From Solirubrobacterales bacterium (GTDB lineage: Bacteria > Actinomycetota > Thermoleophilia > Solirubrobacterales > Solirubrobacteraceae), in assembly GCA_019240305.1 (NCBI GenBank), contig JAFAYP010000447.1:1-32364 (forward strand): a stretch of 32,364 bases of DNA. The letters are read 5' to 3'. The position numbers and the translations under genes were made by a program. The notes below the pieces were generated by a model, which worked only from the letters and a program-made list of their open reading frames with translations, was not told the origin of the DNA and did no database searches. Positions 24,682 to 32,161 of this stretch are shown in pieces. Position 1 is the stretch's first letter, and every line of letters begins with the position of its first letter.

Positions 24682-25329
24682 TCAGGTTTTCTGCACGGCG
24701 GAGGGGGTCTTGTGGGCACCGTTCGTGGTGACAGCGCCGGTGAGCGCCGCGCGGTTCTCCACGCCGAGCTTGCGCACCAGCTCGGAGACGTGCCGACGGA
24801 CCGTCACCGGTGCGATCGACAGCCGCTCGGCGATTTCCGCCGTGCGGTGTCCGCGACGAAGCATCCCGAGCACCTGCGACTCGCGCGCGGTCAACGCGTC
24901 CGCTCCACCTCCACCGCCGCGGAGCTCGAGGACGAGCTCGAGCACCATCGACCGTGGCACGACCGCCTCGTTGTTGGCGGCCGCCCTGACCACCCGGTTC
25001 AGGCGCTCGGCGTCGAGGGCACCTGGTACGTACCCGACCGCCCCGGCCCGGACGCACTCCAGCAGGTAGTCGGCGTCATGCGCCTGGGCCAGCACCACGA
25101 CGGCACACCCCGGCGCGGCCCGGCAGACGCCTCTGATCGCCGCCAGCCCGTCGCCGGCGATGTGATCGCCGACCAGGCACAGGTCCGGCTGCTCGCGCAT
25201 CGCGGCACGAATCGCCTGCTCCGCGTCGTCCGCCTCAGCACATACCTCCACGCCGCCATTGAGCGCCAGCCGGATGCCGACTCGGGTGGGCGCTCGATCG
25301 ACGATCAGCAGTCTCAGGCGCTCGCTCAC
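24682..25329 (-). CDS. Atypical NarL-like response regulator lacking the phospho-acceptor Asp
   Basis: 215 residues from GTG 25329, which overlaps the kinase stop as GTGA. The C-terminal LuxR-type helix-turn-helix is intact (LTARESQVLGMLRRGHRTAEIAERLSIAPVTVRRHVSELVRKLG). The receiver is degenerate: where relatives have LMDVRMPD this protein has LVGDHIAGD, so Gly stands at the Asp position. The usual Lys after the fifth strand is also missing (GYVPGALD), and only one acidic residue remains in VDRAP. It probably works without classical phosphotransfer or through ligand or partner binding. Translational coupling to the kinase still implies a shared pathway. Confidence 0.9.
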   Translation of the reverse strand: MSERLRLLIVDRAPTRVGIRLALNGGVEVCAEADDAEQAIRAAMREQPDLCLVGDHIAGDGLAAIRGVCRAAPGCAVVVLAQAHDADYLLECVRAGAVGYVPGALDAERLNRVVRAAANNEAVVPRSMVLELVLELRGGGGGADALTARESQVLGMLRRGHRTAEIAERLSIAPVTVRRHVSELVRKLGVENRAALTGAVTTNGAHKTPSAVQKT

Positions 25330-26765
25330 GGAAGGACGACCTCGAGCTCGGTCCCACCCCGGCTGGGCTGGTGGACGTTCAGCTCGCCGCCCAGTGCAGC
25401 GGCGCGCTCGCGCATGCTGCGCAGCCCAAATCCCTCCGGTGCGGGAGCCTGCTCGGCGCCCTTGATTCCGCATCCGTCGTCGACCACGCGCAGCGCGATG
25501 CCGCTCTGGCCCTGACGCAGCGAGACGACCACGTTCCGCGCCTTACCGTGGCGGGCGGCGTTGGCGATGGCCTCGCGCACGATCCGAGTGACGTTCTCGC
25601 GCTCGTGCGGCGCCAGGTCACGCTCGAGTTGCGCGTTGACCGAGATCGAGATCTCGAAACGCTCGCCCAGTTCGTGGGCGACGGCCTGGAGAGCCTCGTG
25701 CGCGGTCGCGCCGTCCGGATCGGACAGCTCGGAGATCGTCGAGCGGGAGAGGGCCAGCGCGCGGCGGGCGGCGACCACAAGCGGGTGGTCGTCGCCGAGC
25801 TCCTGGACGAAGCGCGGGCCGTGCGCGGCAATGAAGGCGAGGTCCTGCGCGATCCCGTCGTGCAGATCACGGGCGACTCTCCGGCGTTCGGCCAGCGCGC
25901 TGGCCTTGGACATCCGAGCCTGGACCTGCCGCTCGCGGATCACCGCGGTGAGCAGGATCGCGGCGCTGGCCATGCTGCGCAGAAGCTCGCCGGCGCCGAT
26001 GCGCCCGGCGGCCAGGGAGCCGACCAGCAGGCTGGAGAATCCCGCTCCGGCCAGCAGGATCATGGCTGCCGCCAGCAGTTCGCAGACCCGATCGGGCTCC
26101 GTCCGCCGGCGAGCGGCGAGGAATCCCCAGGCGGCGTAGCCCGGCAGCGCGGTGGCGGCCACCACCAACACGATCAGCAGCGGGTGCCCGAGCGTGAGGT
26201 CGAGGCGCTGGGCGCTGGCGCGAGTGGCGCCGGCCAGGCCGCCGAGCCCGGCGGTGGCGAGCCCGGTCACGACGAGGCCGCCGGCGATCGCCACCGGACG
26301 GCGGCGCCGGGCCAGCAGCCAGTCGGACGGAGCAAACGCGGCCACGGCGAACATCGCGCCGACGGACACCCGGCTCCACAGCTGGGCGGTGGCGAAATAT
26401 GCCCCGTGGCCCAAATCGAACGCGGCGGGTACCGCGGCCACGGCAAAGTTGGTCAGCCCCAGTACGAGCGTCGCCGCAAAGAGCAGGAGATCGCGCAAGC
26501 GCCGGGAGGAGCCGAACTGGGTGCGGAGCAGCCACGCCGCGGCGAAGGTGAACAGCGTGATCATGGTCTCGAGCGCCGCCCTCAAGGTCGGCGCGGTGAC
26601 CGAGGCACTCCGGAGCGCCACCGGCGCGGCCAGCGCGACCGCCCCGAGCCCGACCAAGCTCAGACCCGTCGGCGCGTCGCCGATCCCACTGCGTCGCTTG
26701 TTCAACGACCGACTGCTCGCCGAGACGTTGTCGCTCGCCCCGAGCGCCGCCTCACGTTGCCCCAT
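25326..26765 (-). CDS. Membrane sensor histidine kinase, NarX/DesK-like
   Basis: 479 residues from ATG 26765; the ORF track start at 26810 lies inside a TATGAT box and is less likely. Several membrane helices fill about residues 35-265. The HisKA_3 phospho-acceptor is in AERRRVARDLHDGIAQDLAFIAAH. The ATP-binding domain has N-box REAIANAARHG, G1 VVDDGCGI and G2 GFGLRSMRERA. It autophosphorylates on His and should donate to a NarL-type regulator. The coupled downstream regulator lacks the acceptor Asp, so the true target may be the regulator at 23641. No extracellular sensor domain is evident; sensing may be within the membrane. Confidence 0.93.
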   Translation of the reverse strand: MGQREAALGASDNVSASSRSLNKRRSGIGDAPTGLSLVGLGAVALAAPVALRSASVTAPTLRAALETMITLFTFAAAWLLRTQFGSSRRLRDLLLFAATLVLGLTNFAVAAVPAAFDLGHGAYFATAQLWSRVSVGAMFAVAAFAPSDWLLARRRRPVAIAGGLVVTGLATAGLGGLAGATRASAQRLDLTLGHPLLIVLVVAATALPGYAAWGFLAARRRTEPDRVCELLAAAMILLAGAGFSSLLVGSLAAGRIGAGELLRSMASAAILLTAVIRERQVQARMSKASALAERRRVARDLHDGIAQDLAFIAAHGPRFVQELGDDHPLVVAARRALALSRSTISELSDPDGATAHEALQAVAHELGERFEISISVNAQLERDLAPHERENVTRIVREAIANAARHGKARNVVVSLRQGQSGIALRVVDDGCGIKGAEQAPAPEGFGLRSMRERAAALGGELNVHQPSRGGTELEVVLP

Positions 26766-26805
26766 GGTGCCCCCAGGTTTTTGTGCGAATCCCTCGCCGA
26801 ACCTG

Positions 26806-26811
26806 ATCATA
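26806..26811 (-). promoter_or_regulatory. Likely -10 box of the histidine kinase gene
   Basis: TATGAT on the minus strand, about 40 nt before ATG 26765. It would leave a leader of roughly 34 nt with GGGGG near the start codon. No clear -35 element. Confidence 0.4.
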
Positions 26812-27112
26812 GCCGATAAACGAAGCCCGATCCACGAACTTTCTGTCGGCTGGATTAAGCCGCGACTTTAGGGTTTTGGGAAGAATAATCACGGTTGGGG
26901 AGCGTTCAATCGTGTTCAGCCGCTTGAACGCGGCAATAGGTCGAAGCGTTCATTGACCCTCCCGGGCACGGCGAGGAGACTTCACCGCACAGGAATCCGA
27001 GTTGCGGGGATCGCGCTCGGGGGGCACAAATCAAACGGGGCATCAGGGCGGAGTCGAGGCTGGGCGCGGCGCAGCGTCCGCTGCTCGAACTCCGGCTACC
27101 CATCACCTCCAC
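26812..27112. other. Divergent intergenic region between kinase and sigma factor genes
   Basis: About 300 nt with no supported gene. It is A/T-richer near the kinase side (ACTTTAGGGTTTTGGGAAGAATAA is the softest part). It contains GCGTTCAA (26902-26909) paired with TTGAACGC (26924-26931), a further GCGTTCA at 26946-26952, and the GTTCA-N6-TGAAC dyad. The half nearest the sigma gene shows no further structure I can defend. Confidence 0.5.
26914..26929. promoter_or_regulatory. Second GTTCA-N6-TGAAC dyad
   Basis: GTTCA GCCGCT TGAAC, same arms and same 6-nt spacer as at 23524-23539, with an unrelated spacer sequence. It lies about 150 nt before the kinase start and 195 nt before the sigma start. 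Confidence 0.45.
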
Positions 27113-27118
27113 GGGGGA
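27113..27118 (+). promoter_or_regulatory. Ribosome binding site that fixes a TTG start
   Basis: GGGGGA, seven bases, then TTG at 27126. There is no in-frame ATG or GTG nearby that gives a full sigma-2 region. Confidence 0.55.
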
Positions 27119-27125
27119 TAGAACG

Positions 27126-27788
27126 TTGATCAAGGAAGCATTGGCCGGGGCACGGGGAACGATTGGATTCAGAACGCGCGCGGCGCTCAACGACGCGCCG
27201 GAGCTGCGCGAGAAGACCCGGCTGGCGGTCGCTCGGGCGAAGGAGGGGGACGACGAGGCACTTCGCTTCCTCTACATCACCTATTCGCAGAACATCTATG
27301 GCTACGTCCGCTCGATCGTGCGCGACGATCACGAGGCCGAGGACGTGACCCAGCACGTGTTCGCCAAGCTCATGACGAGCCTGGTCAAGTACGACGACCG
27401 CGGGGTCCCCTTCTTCGCGTGGCTCATCCGCCTGGCCCGCAATGTGGCCATCGACCACCTGCGGGCCAATCGCTTGACGCCGACCGAGACGGTGCTCGAC
27501 CCGGCCTCGTTCTCGGACGTGGACATCGATCACGGAGAGACGGTGCGGGCCGCCCTCGCCGCGCTCCCGGACGAGCAGCGCGAGGTCGTCGTGCTGCGGC
27601 ACATCGTCGGCCTGACGCCGGCCGAGATCGCCGACCGCATGGGGCGGACTGAGAGCTCGATCCACGGACTGCACCATCGCGGTCGCCGCACGCTCCAGCG
27701 GGAGCTGCAGCTGCTCGACTCGACGCCCTCGACGCGGCCGGTGGCGCCGGCCCGGCGCTCGATTACGCACGAGCTCATCGCCGCGTAG
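27126..27788 (+). CDS. ECF-type RNA polymerase sigma factor, paralog of the one at 19740
   Basis: 220 residues with a TTG start. Sigma-2 has FLYITYSQNIYGYVRSIVRDD, HEAEDVTQHVFAKLM and AWLIRLARNVAIDHLRANR. Sigma-4 has LPDEQREVVVLRHIVGLTPAEIADRMGRTESSIHGLHHRGR. This is nearly the same as the sugar-locus sigma factor, so the two arose by duplication and may read similar promoters. No anti-sigma gene adjoins it. It is divergent from the kinase gene. A short hairpin (AGCCG/CGGCT) overlaps the stop. The C-terminal 30 residues (STPSTRPVAPARRS) are Pro/Arg-rich and not shared with the paralog. Confidence 0.92.
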   Translation: MIKEALAGARGTIGFRTRAALNDAPELREKTRLAVARAKEGDDEALRFLYITYSQNIYGYVRSIVRDDHEAEDVTQHVFAKLMTSLVKYDDRGVPFFAWLIRLARNVAIDHLRANRLTPTETVLDPASFSDVDIDHGETVRAALAALPDEQREVVVLRHIVGLTPAEIADRMGRTESSIHGLHHRGRRTLQRELQLLDSTPSTRPVAPARRSITHELIAA

Positions 27789-27899
27789 CCGCCAGCGGCT
27801 GCGAAACCCGGCGCATCTGCCCGACGGCGGATTCATGCTGTGCATCCGGGAGAACAGCTGTCCAGCACCATCACCCGCATGCAAGAATCACCAAGCGGC

Positions 27900-27930
27900 G
27901 GGCGTTACAAGTGTGATGGATGAAACGCCC
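27900..27930 (+). promoter_or_regulatory. 7-bp hairpin just upstream of the MetA-like gene
   Basis: GGGCGTT and AACGCCC with a 17-nt loop, ending 17 nt before the start codon. It could affect translation of the gene. No known methionine or SAM riboswitch signature is present around it. Confidence 0.3.
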
Positions 27931-27947
27931 CACGCCGTAGGTAAGTG

Positions 27948-28904
27948 ATGTTCGTCGACGACCCGAGGGATCTGCGCCCCCTGACCGTCGCGCTGGTCAA
28001 CAACATGCCGGATTCGGCGTTTCTCGACACCGAGAGCCAATTCCGGGAGGTGGCGCTCGGCCGCCTCGGTACCGGGATCGACTTTGAGCTCTACACGATC
28101 AAGGAAGTTCCGCGCTCGGACAGGGTGGCCTCGGTGATCGACGAGCGCTACGACGGGCTCGACGAGTTGTGGACGCGCCCGCCCGACGCCTTGATCGTTA
28201 CCGGGACCGAGCCGACACAGGTCCAGATGCAGTTCGAGGCTTCCTGGCCGTACCTGGCGCGCCTGCTGGAGTGGGCAGCCGAGAACGTCCGGGCGACCAT
28301 GCTCTCATGCCTCGCCGCCCACGCAAGCGCCCTCCTGTTCGACGGCATCGAGCGCGTGCCGAGGCCGGTCAAGTGCAGCGGCGTGTTCGAGGGCACCGTG
28401 GAGAACCCGTGCGATCCCCTGGCGCGTGGACTCCCCGACACCGTCTGCATCCCGCACTCGCGCCTGAATGATGTGCCCGAGTCGGCCTTGATCGACGCCG
28501 GGTACCGAATCGTGGTCGGCTCCGGCGCCGCGGGCACGGGATGGTCGGTGGCCGCCCGCGAGCAAGGAGATGGGATCTTCGTGCTCTGCCAGGGCCACCC
28601 CGAGTACAGCACGCTCAGCCTGCTGCGCGAGTACCGGCGCGACGTGCGCCGTTGCCTCTTCGGTCGGGGCGCCGTCCCCTATCCTCGTCTGCCCGTGGGC
28701 TACCTAGGCGAAGAGGCTGTGGAAACGCTGACAGAGTTTGAGCGTCGCGCCGGCGCCACCGACGTCGATCCGCCCGAGCTGTGGCCGAGCTTCCCGTTCG
28801 AAGAGGTGGCCGCAACGGTCGAGAACAGCTGGGCATCAGCGTCGGCGACGCTGTACGCGAACTGGCTGCAGTTGGCGCGCGTCGCAGGGCCAGCCCGGGT
28901 CTGA
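27948..28904 (+). CDS. MetA-like homoserine O-acyltransferase family protein
   Basis: 318 residues from ATG 27948; a GTG directly before it is equivalent. It has the glutamine-amidotransferase-like fold of the MetA family: LVNNMPDSAFLDTESQF near the N-terminus, the nucleophile Cys in TMLSCLAAHASALLFDGI, KCSGVFEG, and the His/Glu pair in CQGHPEYS. MetA moves an acyl group from succinyl- or acetyl-CoA to homoserine for methionine synthesis. The acyl-specificity segment, TGAPVE in classical MetA, reads TGTEPTQ here, so the acyl donor and even the acceptor are uncertain. It lies 9 nt before the MetY-like gene, which supports a sulfur amino acid role. Confidence 0.85.
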   Translation: MFVDDPRDLRPLTVALVNNMPDSAFLDTESQFREVALGRLGTGIDFELYTIKEVPRSDRVASVIDERYDGLDELWTRPPDALIVTGTEPTQVQMQFEASWPYLARLLEWAAENVRATMLSCLAAHASALLFDGIERVPRPVKCSGVFEGTVENPCDPLARGLPDTVCIPHSRLNDVPESALIDAGYRIVVGSGAAGTGWSVAAREQGDGIFVLCQGHPEYSTLSLLREYRRDVRRCLFGRGAVPYPRLPVGYLGEEAVETLTEFERRAGATDVDPPELWPSFPFEEVAATVENSWASASATLYANWLQLARVAGPARV

Positions 28905-28913
28905 CCCCCGGCG

Positions 28914-30197
28914 ATGCGCGACGAGACTCTCGCGATCCACGGCGGCTATGAGGCCGACTCGACTCGCGCCGTCGCCGTTCCGATCTACCAGACAGTCGCC
29001 CACGAGTTCATCGACGCAGATCACGCCGGGGCGATCATGGACCTCGAGTCCCCCGGGTTCCATTACAACCGCATCAACAACCCGACGGTGGATGTGCTCG
29101 AGCAGCGCCTCACCGCGCTCGAGGGCGGAGTCGGAGCGATGGCGGTCGGTTCCGGCTCTGCCGCGGTCAGCATGTCGGTGCTCAACCTGGTGAGCGCGGG
29201 GGACAATTTCGTCTCGGTCCCGCAGCTCTACGGCGCGACCTACACGTATTTCGCCCACGTACTCCCGACGCTTGGGGTCGAGGTCCGTTTCGCGGCCGAC
29301 GACCGGCCTGACTCGATCGCCGCTCGCATCGACGGGCGGACCAAGGCGGTGTTCTGCGAAACGGTCGGGAACCCGGCCGGCAACGTGATCGACCTGGCCG
29401 CCGTCGCCGAGATGGCGCACGGGCTAGGCGTACCGGTCATCGCCGATAACACGGTGGCCACTCCATTCCTGCTCAAGCCGTTCGCTCACGGTGCGGACGT
29501 GGTGGTCCACTCGCTCACGAAGTTCGTGGGTGGCCACGGCACGACGCTGGGGGGCATGATCATCGATGGGGGAACGTTCCCGTGGGCCGACCATCCCGAG
29601 CGATTCGGCTTCATGATCGAGCCCGAGCCTGCCTTTCACGGCGTGCGGTACGCCAGCGAGTTCTCCGACGCCGCGTATATCACCCGCTGCCGGACGGTCG
29701 GCTTGCGCAACACGGGAGCCTCGCTGTCTCCGTTCAATGCGTTCCTGCACCTTCAGGGGCTCGAGACGCTGGCCGTGCGACTGCCCCGCCACGAAGCCAA
29801 TTCGCGGACGGTGGCGGCGTTTCTCGCCGCTCATCCCCAGGTCGCGTCGGTCAGCTTCTTGGGCTTCCCCGACAACCCCTACTACGAGCTGGCTCGCCGC
29901 TATCTGGGCGACCGGGTCCCCTCGATCCTGACCTTCACCGTGCGCGGCGGGCGCACGGCCGGGATCGCCGTCTTCAACCGGGTCAAGCTGTTCAAGCGCC
30001 TGCTGAACATGGGAGATGCCAAATCGCTCATCACCCATCCGGCGTCGACCACCCACCGCCAGCTCACCCCCGACGATTTGAAGCTGGCCGGCATCACGCC
30101 GGACATGGTGCGCCTGTCGATCGGGCTCGAGCATCCAGACGACCTGATCGAGGACCTCGACCAGGCGCTGGCCGCGGCAGCCGCGGACGCCGACTGA
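28914..30197 (+). CDS. metY: O-acetylhomoserine/O-succinylhomoserine sulfhydrylase, MetY-like
   Basis: 427 residues, the length of MetY rather than the shorter cystathionine gamma-synthases. The PLP lysine is in VVHSLTKFVGGHGTTLGG, a MetY signature. Other blocks are VPIYQTVAHEF, YNRINNPTVDVLEQRL and DAKSLITHPASTTHRQL. It replaces the acyl group of an activated homoserine with sulfide to make homocysteine. It follows the MetA-like gene by 9 nt and is surely co-transcribed with it, so the pair is a two-step route to homocysteine. It converges on the FAD-binding protein gene with 5 nt between stops. Confidence 0.94.
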   Translation: MRDETLAIHGGYEADSTRAVAVPIYQTVAHEFIDADHAGAIMDLESPGFHYNRINNPTVDVLEQRLTALEGGVGAMAVGSGSAAVSMSVLNLVSAGDNFVSVPQLYGATYTYFAHVLPTLGVEVRFAADDRPDSIAARIDGRTKAVFCETVGNPAGNVIDLAAVAEMAHGLGVPVIADNTVATPFLLKPFAHGADVVVHSLTKFVGGHGTTLGGMIIDGGTFPWADHPERFGFMIEPEPAFHGVRYASEFSDAAYITRCRTVGLRNTGASLSPFNAFLHLQGLETLAVRLPRHEANSRTVAAFLAAHPQVASVSFLGFPDNPYYELARRYLGDRVPSILTFTVRGGRTAGIAVFNRVKLFKRLLNMGDAKSLITHPASTTHRQLTPDDLKLAGITPDMVRLSIGLEHPDDLIEDLDQALAAAAADAD

Positions 30198-30202
30198 GCG
30201 CT

Positions 30203-32062
30203 CTACGCGACCAGCTGCGCGCTCGCGCAGGCGTCGCCCATGATCTCCGCCACGCAGGCGCCGATGTCCTCGACGGCCCGCATCCGGCTGCGCGGTGAGG
30301 GGATGTAGGCCGTGAAGTGCCGCACCCCCTCGGTGAGGACGCCGAACATCGAGATGCGCTCCTGGGGCCGCCCATCGATGTCGATGGGATGTGAGTCAGC
30401 GGTCAGGTCGACGCTGCCAACGGCCACCTCGCCGTAGCGGAACTGGCTCACCCGGCCGCTGTTGTAGAGCCGAGTGAGCAGCTGCGATGCCGAGCCGGCG
30501 ATCCGCGGCTCTTCGAGGTGTCCGCGGATCACGAAATCGACATCGTTCGCGTAGGGCCGTTCGAAGGCCGTTGACGAGATGCGGGTCCGGGCCGCGGTTC
30601 GACCCGGATTGCCGACGGCCAGACCATGCGCGGGCGCGGGACCGTACGGCATGCCCACCACCCCGGCCTCCATCAGAGCCAGGAACTGCCGGTTGCGCAG
30701 GGCTGGTGGTCCGGCAACGAGGCGATGGATCCGGCTGCAGATATCGGCATTGAAGTCCAGGTAGGAGTCCAGCGAAAGCCCCCCGAGTTCGACCACCCGG
30801 CGCATCCTGTCTCGGAAGATCCGGAACACCTGCGCCGCCGACTTCACGGGGCTGGCACCGTCTGGCACCTCGGCCTCGCGCAGATCGTCGGCAAGCGATT
30901 GGTAGACGAACCGCTCGTAGTCCTCGCTGCAGCGGTACTGGGGCTGGTGCCCGAAGAACAGCGCCTCAGCGTCGAAGCTGCCATAGCGCGCAGACAGCCG
31001 CGCCAGCTCATCGTCGAGCCGGCCGTCACTCCAGGCGCCCTGTAGCCGCTCGCGGACGGCGGCGCCGGCAGCCCGTCCCGACGCCTGGAAGGCGACCTGC
31101 GAGTAGTAACGCGCGTGCATCTCGGCGAACATGAGGGGGAGCAGCTCGCTCCGCAGGTCGACCAGGCGCCGGCGGCCGTTCGAGCGACCGCTCAGCGCGT
31201 CCAGGGCCTCGTCGGTGCAGATCAGCGGCTTGTAGACATCGGTGCGGTCCTTACCGGTGACCGATTTGGCCGTAAACGGCAAACCGCTCCGACAGAACAG
31301 CTGAACGCGTGGCTCTCGGCCGCTGGCTCGGTAGCGCAGTCGACCGCCGTCCTCGACGAAGTCGCCGCCGCGCCCGACGGTCAACGCAGTCACCACGTCA
31401 ACCGCGACCAGGCCCATTCCCGCCACGCCGACCGTCGCACCGGCGGGAATCATGTCGACGTAGGAGCCGACGGGGTACGGGTCGAGCTGGCGTCCGGGGT
31501 CATCGGCTCCGTGATTTGCCGTGTGGCCAGAGGTCACGATCACGTGGTCGACCACGACCGAGCTGCCGTTGGCCAGACGCACCTCTTCGCACTCGTCGCG
31601 CCGGGCGACGAGGTCGACGGCGGCGGTCGGGTGGTGGATGATGTGCAGCCCGGGCGGTGCGCTGGCCACAAGCGCCTGGTAGAACCACTGCAGGTACTCG
31701 CCCATCAGCCGGCGGGGCAGGAAGTGGTGGGGCTCGACCGGCGCGCCCCTCGGGTCGATCGCACACCGCTCACCGACCCACCGGTAGCCGTGCGCAACAG
31801 CCCAGTCGTACAGCCCGACCGCATAGCGCGGCTGGTCGGCCTCGACCTCGAACGGGTAGAGCGAGAGCTCACCGCAAGCGTTGTTGAGCAGCAGGTAGTC
31901 AGGCTGGGTTACGTCGTAGACCCCCGATCCGGGGGTTCCGGGCTCGATCACGTGGACCGCGACGTCCGTACCCGGCGCAAGCTCTTGGCGCGCACTCGTG
32001 ACCACGCGCTCGAGGGCACAAACGCCCCACGGCCCTAATCCAACGATGGCTATCCGTAGCAC
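30203..32062 (-). CDS. FAD/NAD(P)-binding protein of unknown function
   Basis: 619 residues with a GTG start. The N-terminal dinucleotide motif is IAIVGLGPWGVCALERVV, followed by the NAD_binding_9 block PGTPGSGVYDVTQPDYLLLN and a second Rossmann motif, VGVAGMGLVAVDVVTAL. The remainder, including FGHQPQYRCSEDYERF, is shared with large bacterial flavoproteins that have no known reaction (YdhS-like). A C-terminal region of about 150 residues is not recognised. It may be an N-hydroxylase-like or other flavin monooxygenase, but the substrate is unknown. It faces the MetA-MetY pair tail to tail. A GGGGG tract lies 10 nt before the start. Confidence 0.8.
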   Translation of the reverse strand: MLRIAIVGLGPWGVCALERVVTSARQELAPGTDVAVHVIEPGTPGSGVYDVTQPDYLLLNNACGELSLYPFEVEADQPRYAVGLYDWAVAHGYRWVGERCAIDPRGAPVEPHHFLPRRLMGEYLQWFYQALVASAPPGLHIIHHPTAAVDLVARRDECEEVRLANGSSVVVDHVIVTSGHTANHGADDPGRQLDPYPVGSYVDMIPAGATVGVAGMGLVAVDVVTALTVGRGGDFVEDGGRLRYRASGREPRVQLFCRSGLPFTAKSVTGKDRTDVYKPLICTDEALDALSGRSNGRRRLVDLRSELLPLMFAEMHARYYSQVAFQASGRAAGAAVRERLQGAWSDGRLDDELARLSARYGSFDAEALFFGHQPQYRCSEDYERFVYQSLADDLREAEVPDGASPVKSAAQVFRIFRDRMRRVVELGGLSLDSYLDFNADICSRIHRLVAGPPALRNRQFLALMEAGVVGMPYGPAPAHGLAVGNPGRTAARTRISSTAFERPYANDVDFVIRGHLEEPRIAGSASQLLTRLYNSGRVSQFRYGEVAVGSVDLTADSHPIDIDGRPQERISMFGVLTEGVRHFTAYIPSPRSRMRAVEDIGACVAEIMGDACASAQLVA

Positions 32063-32161
32063 GTCAGCAAAACCCCCGTTTTCTGGTCACTACCTACTGA
32101 ACGGGGCGCCGACTGAAGATCTTTCAAGAAGCACGGACCCACCTCAACCCGCCCGCCGTCC

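Noticed and set aside
25371-26819. 482-residue plus-strand ORF opposite the histidine kinase
   Set aside because: The minus strand encodes a kinase with all motifs; the plus-strand product is Ala/Gly/Arg/Gln-rich with no recognisable fold.
27789-27947. SAM riboswitch upstream of the MetA-like gene
   Set aside because: A GCGAAACCCGGC stretch recalls the SAM-I core, but the flanking stems and the GGCAACC part are missing, and no SAM-II or SAM-IV pattern is visible.
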